Positions 37,949-47,275 of a DNA stretch of 64,000 bases are shown in pieces; position 1 is the stretch's first letter; each line of letters begins with the position of its first letter. The stretch is from CAVYOD01 sp963770045 (GTDB lineage Bacteria; Acidobacteriota; Aminicenantia; Aminicenantales; CAVYOD01): contig CAVYOD010000029.1 of the NCBI GenBank assembly GCA_963770045.1, forward strand, positions 62,001-126,000, given 5' to 3'. Made by a program: the position numbers and the translations under genes. The notes beneath the pieces were generated by a model that was not told the origin of the DNA, made no database searches, and saw nothing but the letters and a program-made list of their open reading frames with translations.

Positions 37949-40900
37949 CGTATCGCTGCCTCAAACAACTCCATCCTTCGGTGTTGGCCGGGCGGACGTG
38001 CGCAAAGGCGATCATGAAAGGGTTGCCATCACAGGGATGAGCATCGTTAATGCCCTGGGGAAGAGTCCGGAGGAGACATGGGCTGCAAGTCTGGCCATGA
38101 AGAGCGGAATTACACGTATTCCGTCTTCATGGTGGGACCAGGAGCGTTTTTATGATCCCCGGCCGCACATCATGGATAAAACCTATTGCAATGTCGCTGC
38201 CTTTATAGATTTTCATGCCTCACGCAGCGAACTCGGGATTCCGCCCCATGATTTTCGAACGATGACCGAGGCCACAAGGATCACCATGTGGCTGGCTGAA
38301 AATGCCATCCGGGCCTCCGGCATCCTGGAGTCAGGCATCCCTCGCGAGCGGATCGGAGTCCTGATCTCCCAGAACTCGGGAGAGACGGCGGCAACCCTTA
38401 CACCTTTGCTAATCAGGGAAAATGTTCACAATATCCTTGCGGCCATCCGACAAACGGTTCCTGTAACGCCGGAGCAGGAGCAAGCCATCGAAAAAGAGTT
38501 AAAGTCCAGATATATGGCCCCGGACGACACCACGCTTCTGGGCAGACTCAGCTGCACAGCGGCCGGCTTCATCTGTAACCGGTATGGGTTTATGGGTCCC
38601 AGCTTTTCCGTCTCCGCGGCCTGCGCGACCTCACTGGTCGCACTCCACAGCGCCATCCAGATGATACGAAACGGAATCATCGATGCCGCCGTCGTCGGAG
38701 GGGGTGAGGAGAAGCTCACCCACATCCATTTTATAGAATTCTCCGCGCTGGGCGCACTTTACGGACTTTCCGGGCGGGAAAGACCCGCTCACGAATGCTC
38801 GCGTCCCTTCGATGCCGAAAGAGATGGAATGGTCCTCGGCGAAGGCGGGGGAATGATCGTTATCGAGCGGGAAAGTCTGGCGCATAAAAGAGGAGTGCCT
38901 GTCCACGCCATTATTACCAATATGGGAGCGAGCAATAATCATCTGGGTATGGTGGAATCATCAAGTGTCACCCAGGAAATTGCCATCGGCAACTTCTTTC
39001 CGCGGGATACCCTATGGACCCGATGCCGTGGACATGGTGGAATGCCATGCCACAAGCACTCGGCAAGGAGACGTCGAGGAGGTTCGTGCTCTGAAGACAT
39101 TTTTCAAGCCCTCCAATCGCACAATGCTGACCTCATTCAAATCCCAGATCGGACACACCCTGGGCGCCTCGGGCATCAACAGTCTCATTCGAGGAGTCAC
39201 GGCCATGAAGGCGGGGGTTTTACCCCCTACCCTCAATTATGTGCATCCAGACCCGCAGATTGGTCTGGAAGGGTCTGGGCTTTTTGTCGCCCCGGAGCCG
39301 CTTGATTGGAAGCGCAGGGACGGCCAGCCAAGAAGGTTTCAGGTCAATGCCTTCGGGTTTGGAGGGTCCAACTATGTTGTGCAGTTGGAACAGGCCATGA
39401 ATGGAGAGGATAAGGTATTGATTTCCCCGGGGAAAGAGGCTCAAACGGGAGGCGACCATTCGGCGCTCCAAGGCGTCTCTTTCTTCCGCACTAAGGTTGA
39501 CGGCGGTAACTGCCGGATGGCCGTCGTGGCACAATCCGAAGAAGAGGCGATCACGGCCATGGAAAAGTCGGCTTCTCTTATCGAAGCCGGAATCGCCGCA
39601 CCCAAAACATTGAGGTCTCTGGCGCAGCAGGGAATCTTTATAAGCCCTGAGAATTTGCCGGTGCCGCCGCTGGCTTTTGTATTTCCCGGACAGGGGGCAC
39701 ACTATATCGGAATGGGGCGGGAACTCTATGAGTCCTTTGGCGTCATCAAGGAATGGATGGATAGGGCGGCAGCGGTAGCGGATTTTGACCTCCTTGACTT
39801 ATTGTTCCATGATCAAGAGGAAAACCTCCAAAAGACACGGTGGCAGCAGCCTGCTCTCTTCACTATGGAATACGCCATGGCTCAATATCTTGTTTCTCTT
39901 GGCATTAACCCTGCGGCTATGGCCGGCCACAGTCTGGGCGAACTGACAGCTTTGTGCATGGCCGGCGTATATTCCATGGAAGATGGGTTCCGAATCGTGA
40001 ACATGAGAGCCCGCTGCATGGACAAGGCCGCCGCTATGAATATGGATCCCGGTGTCATGGCGGCCGTGGATGCCCCTATGGAAATGCTGAAAGACATGAT
40101 GAAGGGACAGGAAAATATCCACATTGGCAATATCAATTCACCGAACCAGGTCATCCTGAGCGGCAACACCGAGACCGTCAAGAATCTTGGCAAAAAATTG
40201 AAAGAGATGGGATACCGATTCACCCTCTTGCGGGTGAGCATGGCCTTCCACTCTCCTATCATGCGGGTCATCCATGACGAACTCGAGGCGTATGTGGCCT
40301 CCATTCCCTTTCATTCTCCAAAGATACCCGTCATCTCCAACACGACCATGGCGCCGTATCCATCAGATTCCGGTGAGATCAGGCGAATCCTCATGGCCCA
40401 CCTGGAGTCCACCGTCCATTGGAAGAATAACGTTCAGACCCTTTGGAACGACTACGGAATCCGGCTCTTCGCGGAGGTGGGCCCTGGCGATATATTAAGC
40501 AATCTCATCACCGACACGCTCCCTGACTCAACGTGCATCCAGACCTGCATCCCCCCTGCAGAGTGCGTCACTTACAAGACCGCCCTTGCTCAGCTCTTCG
40601 TTCAAGGGCATCTGAAGGTTCGCAGAGAACCGAGGGTTGTTTCCCTCTCTGCATTCAGGAAGGCTCCCGCATCTGGCCGCAACACGCCGGACGGACAGGC
40701 CTCCCCTGCCCGCGCCGAGACGTCCGAGCATCAGGGCCATATAAAGGCGCTTATTCAAATCATCATGGACGCGACAGGATTCAACAGGGATGAGATTCAA
40801 CCTGATATGGACCTCCGAAGGGATCTCTCCATCCGCTCCAGCCGTCTCCCGATCATCATGGACGCCGCGGAACGCCATTTCGGAATCACCATCGAACTGG

Positions 40901-43851
40901 AGGATTTCATCCATGTCCGCACCGTGAGGGACATCGCGCAGAAGATTTCCGAGATCGTCGCCAGGAAAGAAGGTACCAGCCTACCGCCGGCCGCCAAGGC
41001 GGTTACTTCGGGCTCTGCAATCCCGGACGGACAGGCCTCCCCTGCCCTCGCCGAGACGTCTGAGCATCAGGACCATATAGAGGCGCTTATTCAAATCATC
41101 ATGGACGCGACAGGATTCAACAGGGATGAGATTCAACCCGATATGGATCTCAGAAGGGATCTCTCCATCCGCTCCAGCCGTCTCCCGATCATCATGGATG
41201 CCGCGGAACGCCATTTCGGAATCACCATCGAACTGGAGGATTTCATCCATGTCCGCACCGTGAGGGACATCGCGCAGAAGATTTCCGAGATCGTCGCCAG
41301 GAAAGAAGGTACCGGCCTACCGCCGGCCACCAAGGCGGCTGAACCCGGCTTAGTGCAAGATGAAACCCTGAAGCCCTTACAGGATGAGGCGAGTTTAAAG
41401 CGGCTCGTATTCAAGAGCGTTCCTATGGAGCTATCGGCCTCGGCTCCAATAAAATTGAGCCAAGGCGAGTCGGTGCTTTTTCTCTCACCCGACAGGGATG
41501 ACGAGATTGCCAAAAATGTCGGAGATATATTCCGGCAGGATTACGGGGTTGACACGATTCCCATGTTATTTATGCGGGCGAAAGGTCCTGGACAAGAAGG
41601 TTATGATATTTTGACGGATGAAGGGTCTTGTAAGGTATCACAGAGAATATCGAGTTTGGCGTCCCTGGCCGGGATGGTTATCACCTTGCCTAAAGGCTGG
41701 TCGGGAAAGATAAAAGGCATAGCGGATGTTTCGCGGCTTTTGAGGGGACTATTTTTACCACTGAAGGCCTTTCTCCAGTCACCGGCGAAGAAGTTCGTCG
41801 TGCTTATTCATTGCCGAGATGATGCCGAAACTCTCGGCCGGCTGCCGGCGGAGGGAATGCTCGGAATGTTCCTGAGCGCATCGCAGGAATACTCATCGGT
41901 CCAGTTTCGCACACTGGAAATCGACAGAGCTGCCGATCTTCGCGCTGCCTTACGCGGCGCTCTGGACAGAGGATACACCGCGGTGGAGATGATTCATCGT
42001 GATGGAAAGGTTTTCACCTCGGAGGGACATGTGGCTCCCTCGATCTTCAGAAATCTTTCAAGTCTAAATCTTAATCCTGGAGACGTTGTCGTTATGTCCG
42101 GGGGCGCATCCGGTATCAGCGCTCACCTGGCTCGCGGCCTTGCGCCCTTTAGGCCACGCATAGTTTTCCTGGGAAGGACTCCTCTAGATGCAGCGATCCA
42201 TTCTGCAAAGACGGCACCGGGGCCGCTGCCTTCTGAGTCGAATGCCATCCGGCCGCAGAGCATCGGAGATTGCTCAGACACTGGCGGATTTGCACTCATC
42301 GGGAATCGAGGCGGCATACTATACCTGCGATGTCACGGACCCCAAGGCGGTTGGCGCTGTTATGGGTGAGGTGGCCAAGCGTTATGGCAAGATCGACGGA
42401 ATCATTCACGGCGCCGGGGTCTTAAGGGATGGTTTCCTTGACCAAATGACGCCAGATGACTTCTCAACGGTCGCGGATGTCAAGTTCCTCGGGGCCGCGA
42501 ATTTATTTTCGGCGGCAGAGAAGGCGGGCTTGAAGTTTTTTGTGGGCCTGTCCTCGGTGGCCGCAATCCAGGGCAATCCCGGCCAGACCAACTACGCGGC
42601 GGCCAACCGGATGATGTCTGCGTTCATCAGATACATGGGCCCCAAACATGGGGCCGTGCGGTTCAAGGCTTTGATGCTTCCCCCCATCGAGGGGGCCGGC
42701 ATGGCCGAGGATCCGGAAGTCCGCGAAATGTTGCAAGCGAAAGGGTGTGGGGTACATCCACGTCACATGAGCTTGCCGGGCTTTTCTGCAGAGAGCTTTT
42801 TGTGGCCTCAGCCGACGACGATTGGGTGATGTTTATGAGGAGACTGCCGGCCCTGAAGACGGCGCGGATCAATGGTGCCATCCGTCCTTTATCCGGTGGG
42901 GAACTGGGCGGGGGGGCCGTGGCCTTTAGCTGCGAGACCTTACCCATGATAGAGGGAATCACAAGCCTGGACATGCGTCAGGGGCAACTGGAGGCCGTGA
43001 GGTCGTTTTCTCTGGAGAAGGACCTTTGGATAGCGGACCACAAGCCTTTCAAGTTCGTCAAGCATCCTCTGGTTTCAGCGGCGATGGTTCTGGAGACATT
43101 CATGGAAGCCGCAAGGGTTATGTATCCTCATCTGCAGGTGCGCGGGGTTCGCCAGATGCGATTTATGGAAATGATACTATGTCCCCCGGGGATTCCGCGG
43201 CCTTGCAGGATATCCTGTCGGCGAGTCGATACTTTGCCTGGAGAGGCGATGTGCGAAGTTTCTCTTTCAGCACAGGAGATGTCTCCAGCCGGAAGATTGA
43301 CAGATCGCTTTACGCTGCACGACATAGGCCAGGTCATCCTCGATGGCGGCCAAGGCCATTTAGGGGAGGGGTTCTCTGATTTCCCGATCCGGCTGGACGA
43401 ATTGCAGACGCAGCCCATGGATCATCATAAGGTCCTTCAATGGTACGCAGACGGCTCTGGATTCGAAGGCAGGTACCGTGTGATAGACTTTCTTGACGGC
43501 GCAGGTCCAAGGGTGGTACGGGGCCAAACCACCTACCGGCAGATGAGTGATTTCGCACATCTGCAAAACGCGCAGTACCAATACTCACCTTATCTTTTCG
43601 AGGCGCTTATGCAATTGGTTGGCTTCTACATAGCCGCAATGGCCCCAACGCAGCGACAGGCCATGATTCCCGTAGAGGTTGGCGAGATGAGATTTTTGCG
43701 AAAATGCCGAGAGGGAGAACAGATAACCCTGGAGGCTCGAATGCGGATGGAGGATGAGAAAGGCTTCATCTGGGACGCCAGAGGCATTGACGATCAAGGC
43801 CGCACCATCATGCAGGTTTATGGTATGCGAATGCAAAAAGTTTCGGAGTAA
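37929..43851 (+). CDS. Iterative type I polyketide/fatty-acid synthase, KS-AT-ACP-ACP-KR-DH (frameshifted)
   Basis: A PfaA-like megasynthase of about 1,970 residues. KS (about 20-490): Cys in 'SAACATSL' (residue 232), His in 'ECHATSTRQGD' and 'KSQIGHTLGASG'. AT (about 580-870): 'FVFPGQGAHY', 'GHSLGEL' and 'AFHSPIM', the malonyl type. Two ACPs follow, then KR ('MSGGASGISAHLA', 'LSSVAAIQGNPGQTNYAAAN') and a C-terminal DH ('ADHKPFKFVKHPLVSAA'). No thioesterase or second KS. GTG 37929 is taken as start, behind AGGGG and overlapping the NPD stop. The frame breaks near 38990 (in KS), 42245 (in KR) and 42745-42790 (KR-DH). All active-site residues survive, so sequencing error is more likely than decay. 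Confidence 0.85.
40686..41338 (+). repeat. Tandem in-frame duplication of the ACP-coding unit
   Basis: Two near-identical units offset by exactly 336 bp (112 codons): about 40686-41002 and 41022-41338. Each encodes an Ala/Pro-rich linker plus one carrier domain. The modified Ser should lie in 'LSIRSSRL' (codons 40837-40842 and 41173-41178); the usual Asp before that Ser is Arg in both copies. The near identity implies recent duplication or gene conversion. Confidence 0.9.
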
Positions 43852-43869
43852 AGCGTTAGCTCGGAAAAA

Positions 43870-44616
43870 ATGAGAGCGGATGTGATAAAGGATTGCCAGG
43901 AAATAACCGTCAAAGCCGTAAGTTTCCCTCATCAAAGAGGAACCGTCTTATATGCGTGCTCGCCATCTGACACCGAGACTATCGCAGGTCACAGAGCAAG
44001 CCGGACGGCAGATAAGATTCATTTGGTATCTATTCTGCGGGAGCATCTTGTGGGGATGGAAGGTTCTCCCTGGACAGACTGTCATTTCTCCAATAGAGCG
44101 GATTTACCAATTCAGGTGGTCCACGACCCGCTTGGCAGGCCGCAACTCCTACTGGGAGAATGTGAGGGGCCGGCCATTTCTTTTAGCGAGGGCGGCGGAA
44201 AAATATGGGCCGCTCTCTGCGGAGATACGTCAGATATCGGTATCGATGCGGCAGGGACAGATGAATTCCCAAAAGAGTATCCTTTTCACCGGGTCTTCCA
44301 TGGACAAGAGCTTCAACATGCCTTGAGGTTGACAAGCGGAGATTTGGAAAAAGCATCCGCCCTGCTCTGGTCTATCAAGGAAGCTGCTGTCAAGGCATTG
44401 GGATGCGCATTCCATCTTGTGGATCCGCGGCAAATCTGCGTCTATCAATCGGCTGCAGGAAAGGACGGCTGGCATCTCTTTAGAGTGTGCTTATCAGGAA
44501 AGGCACTGGTGCGGTTTCCCATGATGGCCAGCCGATTCATATTGGTGCGTTCGCTTTTCCAAGAGAAGATGTGGCTTTCCATCGCCCTGTTGAATTGGCA
44601 ACTGATCAGGACCTAA
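43870..44616 (+). CDS. Sfp-type 4'-phosphopantetheinyl transferase
   Basis: A 248-residue enzyme that would load phosphopantetheine from CoA onto the two ACP domains of the synthase. The two family motifs are visible: 'DIGIDAAG' (the GIDxE-like magnesium site, with Ala where Glu is more common) and 'WSIKEAAVKALG' (W-x-x-K-E-x-x-x-K). The N-terminal part is poorly conserved, as usual. The gene starts 18 bp after the PKS stop, so the synthase carries its own dedicated activator, as PfaE does for PUFA synthases. No strong ribosome-binding site is seen. No frameshift. Confidence 0.85.
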   Translation: MRADVIKDCQEITVKAVSFPHQRGTVLYACSPSDTETIAGHRASRTADKIHLVSILREHLVGMEGSPWTDCHFSNRADLPIQVVHDPLGRPQLLLGECEGPAISFSEGGGKIWAALCGDTSDIGIDAAGTDEFPKEYPFHRVFHGQELQHALRLTSGDLEKASALLWSIKEAAVKALGCAFHLVDPRQICVYQSAAGKDGWHLFRVCLSGKALVRFPMMASRFILVRSLFQEKMWLSIALLNWQLIRT

Positions 44617-45058
44617 AGGCCATGAATAACCTTAGCTGCAATTGCGTGCCGCGCTTAGACGGAGTGTCGGCCTAGGAACTTGGATGGCTTTTCCCCAGAC
44701 CCTTCTATCACCGCCCCAAAAACGCACTCAGGTATTGGTTTCGGGCTCGCATGTCCATTCTCCCATTATAACCATCCTCCTCCTCAGCTTCGGTTACCTT
44801 TTTCGTGATTGAATCGATCCTCGCTCGGTTACATATTAGCTGATTCAATGCGGGTTCTTGACTAGGCCCCGCAGCCGATGATATCATTATTGAATAACGA
44901 GAAGCAGCAGATCCAACGCTTATGTCCGGCGGATGCGCGCGGCTCGAAAAAGGAGATTTCTTTCCTTAAATTGTCTGCCGGCCAATGTCACTCGCGACGG
45001 CCGACGCGCCTGGAAGGTACCGGAGAGATCCTTTCAAGTTTATTACGGGAGGTAGAAA
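44617..45058 (+). other. Gene-free spacer with a candidate promoter
   Basis: No protein or RNA gene is recognisable in these 442 bases. TTGACT (44858-44863), 18-bp spacer and TATCAT (44882-44887) make a fair promoter for the csbD-like gene. The first 200 bases resemble decayed sequence after the PKS run. Confidence 0.4.
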
Positions 45059-45223
45059 ATGGGCGAGGTCATCGACAAGACTAAAGGCAAGATCAAGCAA
45101 GCGGTAGGGGACTTGACCGGCAACAAGAAGCTCAAGCGAGAGGGCGAAAGGGATGAACTCAAAGGCCGAGTCAAGGGCGTGGTCAAGGATGTGAAGCGCG
45201 CGGTCAAAGATGCCGTGAAGTAA
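45059..45223 (+). CDS. CsbD family stress protein
   Basis: A 54-residue, highly charged cytoplasmic protein. It matches the CsbD family pattern: 'DKTKGKIKQAVGDLTGNKKL' followed by Lys/Glu-rich helix 'GERDELKGRVKGVVKDVKRA'. CsbD-like proteins are induced by general or envelope stress in several bacteria; the molecular function is unknown. GGGAGG at 45047-45052 is an excellent ribosome-binding site. The 29-residue membrane peptide gene follows after 71 bp and both precede one terminator, so they are probably co-expressed. Confidence 0.88.
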   Translation: MGEVIDKTKGKIKQAVGDLTGNKKLKREGERDELKGRVKGVVKDVKRAVKDAVK

Positions 45224-45294
45224 CAATGACCACGGGGTCCGGAAGAATCCGAAACTGATACGGATATTCGACAGAGTAAAGGGAGGAAACCACC

Positions 45295-45384
45295 ATGAGC
45301 ACTACAACACTCATCATCATCATCATCGTGGCGGTCCTCTTATTCGGCGGGGGCGGCGGTTACTATTGGAGGAGACGACGGTAG
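45295..45384 (+). CDS. 29-residue single-pass membrane peptide
   Basis: A very short gene with a strong GGGAGG site and clear composition: a hydrophobic helix ('TTTLIIIIIVAVLLF'), a Gly run, aromatic residues and a terminal tetra-arginine ('YYWRRRR'). This fits an inner-membrane microprotein with its positive end in the cytoplasm. Similar tiny Gly-rich membrane peptides accompany csbD-like genes elsewhere, though I cannot name a family with certainty. Confidence 0.7.
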   Translation: MSTTTLIIIIIVAVLLFGGGGGYYWRRRR

Positions 45385-45395
45385 GTGCTCTTGGC

Positions 45396-45440
45396 CCCGC
45401 GCCGGGCGCGCACTCGTAGACGAAGGGCGCGGGTTTTTTT
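45396..45440 (+). terminator. Rho-independent terminator
   Basis: CCCGCGCC (45396-45403) pairs with GGCGCGGG (45426-45433), followed by seven T (45434-45440). It ends the csbD and membrane-peptide transcript. Confidence 0.85.
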
Positions 45441-45480
45441 CGATGTCATGAGGACTCCCCGTCCACTCGTGACGGCGGTT

Positions 45481-45834
45481 CTAGCGAATAGCCGGCATTG
45501 GGCCGTGGCGGATCGTCACCAGCACTGGAGACTTCAGAACGAACGTCAGGTAGGCCTGACCCTCAGCCTCACGGTCAAACGCTGCCGGAAACTCCAGCAG
45601 AACAGCCTGGCCATAAGAGATAACACCCGGAACGACGGCTAAGTCCACGCAACGATCGAGCATGAGAGGATGAATGTTCAGGGGCGCCAAAAATCTCCGC
45701 AGTTCCTCTGGTTCCGCGTCTTCAATATCAAACCAACTCTCGCCGAGTTGGCCCGGTTCCCCCGCTGGCAAACCTGATGGGGCCGGTTGCTTCTGCAGCT
45801 TCCCCGAACTGAGCAAGTACCAGTTGATTCTCAC
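45481..45834 (-). pseudogene. Truncated CorA-type magnesium transporter N-terminal domain
   Basis: The 117 residues match the cytoplasmic N-terminal domain of CorA-family Mg/Co channels ('WFDIEDAEPEELRRFL', 'IHPLMLDRCVD', 'LTFVLKSPVLVTI'). A full CorA is about 310-330 residues and ends with two membrane helices and GMN, none of which is present. The GTG start has GGAGG at a normal distance. The frame stops at 45481 and the next 100 bases hold a terminator for the opposite strand, so the rest of the gene has been lost. It is most likely a remnant at a rearrangement border. Confidence 0.7.
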
Positions 45835-46148
45835 CTTAAGGCCCTCCGGACCTCCCAGGCACCCTTCACGAAAGAAGGATATTCCCTGATGCCGATCGAT
45901 GTCAAGAACGGCCCCCCGATATTATGCCACATCTCAATTGTCGCATTTGTCTCCCCAATCTACATACTTTTTGCTGGCGAGGCTAAAAATAACAAGAAAC
46001 AGCATAAGAATCAAATACTGAGAAGCAGACCTCTCCATTTGGACAAATTGAGGACAAAATCGCTAAAAATGGCACAGTTTACGTGACTCAGGCTAAAAGC
46101 AAAAATCAAGGAATCTGTTTAATGACCAGGGAAAAATTGAAAAAGAGG
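45835..46148 (-). other. Gene-poor spacer carrying right-hand copies of the island repeat
   Basis: No convincing gene. Block A of the flanking repeat lies at 45991-46015 and block B at 46141-46158, the latter running into the tRNA 3' end. A short plus-strand open stretch (about 46034-46154, including 'AKNGTVYVTQAKSKNQG') hints at a decayed coding remnant but is too short to assign. Confidence 0.35.
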
Positions 46149-46225
<77 letters not shown>

Positions 46226-46236
46226 GTACCAAAACC

Positions 46237-46264
46237 ATTATACCAAATCCGGGTCAATTGTCAA
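46237..46264 (-). promoter_or_regulatory. Promoter of the tRNA-fMet gene
   Basis: On the minus strand, consensus TTGACA (46264-46259), 16-bp spacer and consensus TATAAT (46242-46237), ending 11 bases before the tRNA 5' end at 46225. Confidence 0.8.
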
Positions 46265-46431
46265 AAATAAAATTTCTCCTCCGGCTCGGTGTTGCCGACC
46301 AGGGCCGATTTCATGCTGTTTGGAAAAGTCCGGGATCTCTGTTTGCGAGTCCAAAAAAATCCGACCAGGATAACGGATCACTGCTCAGTGCTCACGGCTC
46401 ACCGCTCACCCCGAGATTGGAGAGAATCTTC

Positions 46432-46461
46432 TTGACATTGCCGGAACACAATAAATATAAT
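46432..46461 (+). promoter_or_regulatory. Promoter of the nuoJKLMN operon
   Basis: Consensus TTGACA (46432-46437), 18-bp spacer and consensus TATAAT (46456-46461). It lies 15 bases before ATG 46477, so the leader is at most about 10 nt and has no Shine-Dalgarno site. It diverges from the tRNA promoter. Confidence 0.75.
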
Positions 46462-46476
46462 GAAAAACCTAAAAAA

Positions 46477-46974
46477 ATGGGCCTATTCCTTTTTATTCTC
46501 CTAGCTCTTATTTCTGTCGGCTCAGTCTTGGCCATGATCGTCACCAAAAACCAAGCTTATAATGCTCTCTTCCTCGTCCTGGCGTTTGCGTCTCTGGGTG
46601 GTCTTTTTGGCCTGCTCAATGCTCCGTTCATCGCCGTTGTCCAGATCATTATCTATGCCGGAGCGATCATGGTCCTGTTTATTTTCGCCATCATGATGAT
46701 CAACCTCCGGGAAGGCTTTCCTCCCGAGAAAAAAAAGAGTATTTTGTATGTATCGCTGGCCTTGGGTCTCGTCTTTCTTATCGAGATCATCCTGGCCGCC
46801 TCGGGCCGGCTCTCTTCCTTGGCTGGGGCCGAAGTCACCGAAACCGGCAATCCCGTTGACCTCGGACGGCTCCTTTTCACTAAGTATCTTTATCCATTCG
46901 AGATCACCTCGATCTTGATCATCGCCGCTCTAGTGGGGGCACTGGTCCTGCTCAAGAAGAAGGAAAAAGAATGA
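46477..46974 (+). CDS. nuoJ: NADH-quinone oxidoreductase subunit J
   Basis: A 165-residue membrane subunit of complex I. ATG 46477 is chosen because the strong promoter ends at 46461 and the protein then starts with the first membrane helix ('MGLFLFILLALISVGSVLAM'). Five hydrophobic helices are visible, with 'NAPFIAVVQIIIYAGAIMVL' as the signature helix containing the pi-bulge region that gates the E-channel. The last helix ends 'LVGALVLLKKKEKE'. It overlaps nuoK by 4 bp. Genes A-I are not in this window. The frame upstream to 46189 is open but crosses the promoter and tRNA. Confidence 0.92.
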   Translation: MGLFLFILLALISVGSVLAMIVTKNQAYNALFLVLAFASLGGLFGLLNAPFIAVVQIIIYAGAIMVLFIFAIMMINLREGFPPEKKKSILYVSLALGLVFLIEIILAASGRLSSLAGAEVTETGNPVDLGRLLFTKYLYPFEITSILIIAALVGALVLLKKKEKE

Positions 46975-47274
46975 TCCCGGCGAGCTATTTTTTCATCCTG
47001 AGCGTCGTCCTTTTTGTCCTGGGAATCATCGCCTTTTTCTCCAAGCGCGACCTTCTAACGATGTTCATGTCGGTCGAGGTCATGCTCAACGCGGCCAACC
47101 TGGCTTTTATTTCTCTGGCCAAGGCCAGCCGGTCGGCTGGACGGCCAGCTCATCGTCTTTTTTGTCATCACCGTCGCCGCCGCCGAAGCCGTGATCGGTC
47201 TGGCCATCATCATCCTGATCTACCGGCAGAAAAAGACGATCAGGACCGAAGACATCAACCTGATGAAAGGATGA
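46971..47274 (+). CDS. nuoK: NADH-quinone oxidoreductase subunit K (frameshifted)
   Basis: A complex I membrane subunit of about 101 residues with three helices. The first two are in frame: 'YFFILSVVLFVLGIIAFFSK' and 'SVEVMLNAANLAFISL', which holds the conserved Glu of the proton path. One extra base near 47120-47130 throws the third helix out. Correction gives 'VFFVITVAAAEAVIGLAIII', with the second key Glu, and a stop at 47272-47274, one base before the nuoL ATG. A disrupted nuoK in an otherwise intact operon would be lethal to the complex, so a sequencing error is likely. Confidence 0.88.
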
Positions 47275-47275
47275 C

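Noticed and set aside
40686..41338. CRISPR-like or satellite repeat
   Set aside because: There are only two copies, in frame, encoding carrier domains with long identical units; no short repeats with variable spacers are seen anywhere in the window.
37929..44616. Enediyne-type PKS
   Set aside because: Enediyne synthases carry the PPTase as a C-terminal domain and have a single ACP and neighbouring cassette genes; here the PPTase is separate, ACPs are tandem and an NPD enoyl reductase is present.
45785..46086. A 99-codon plus-strand frame ending 'LKMAQFT'
   Set aside because: No ribosome-binding site and no recognisable domain; its first part is antisense to the CorA fragment and its last part overlaps the flanking repeat.
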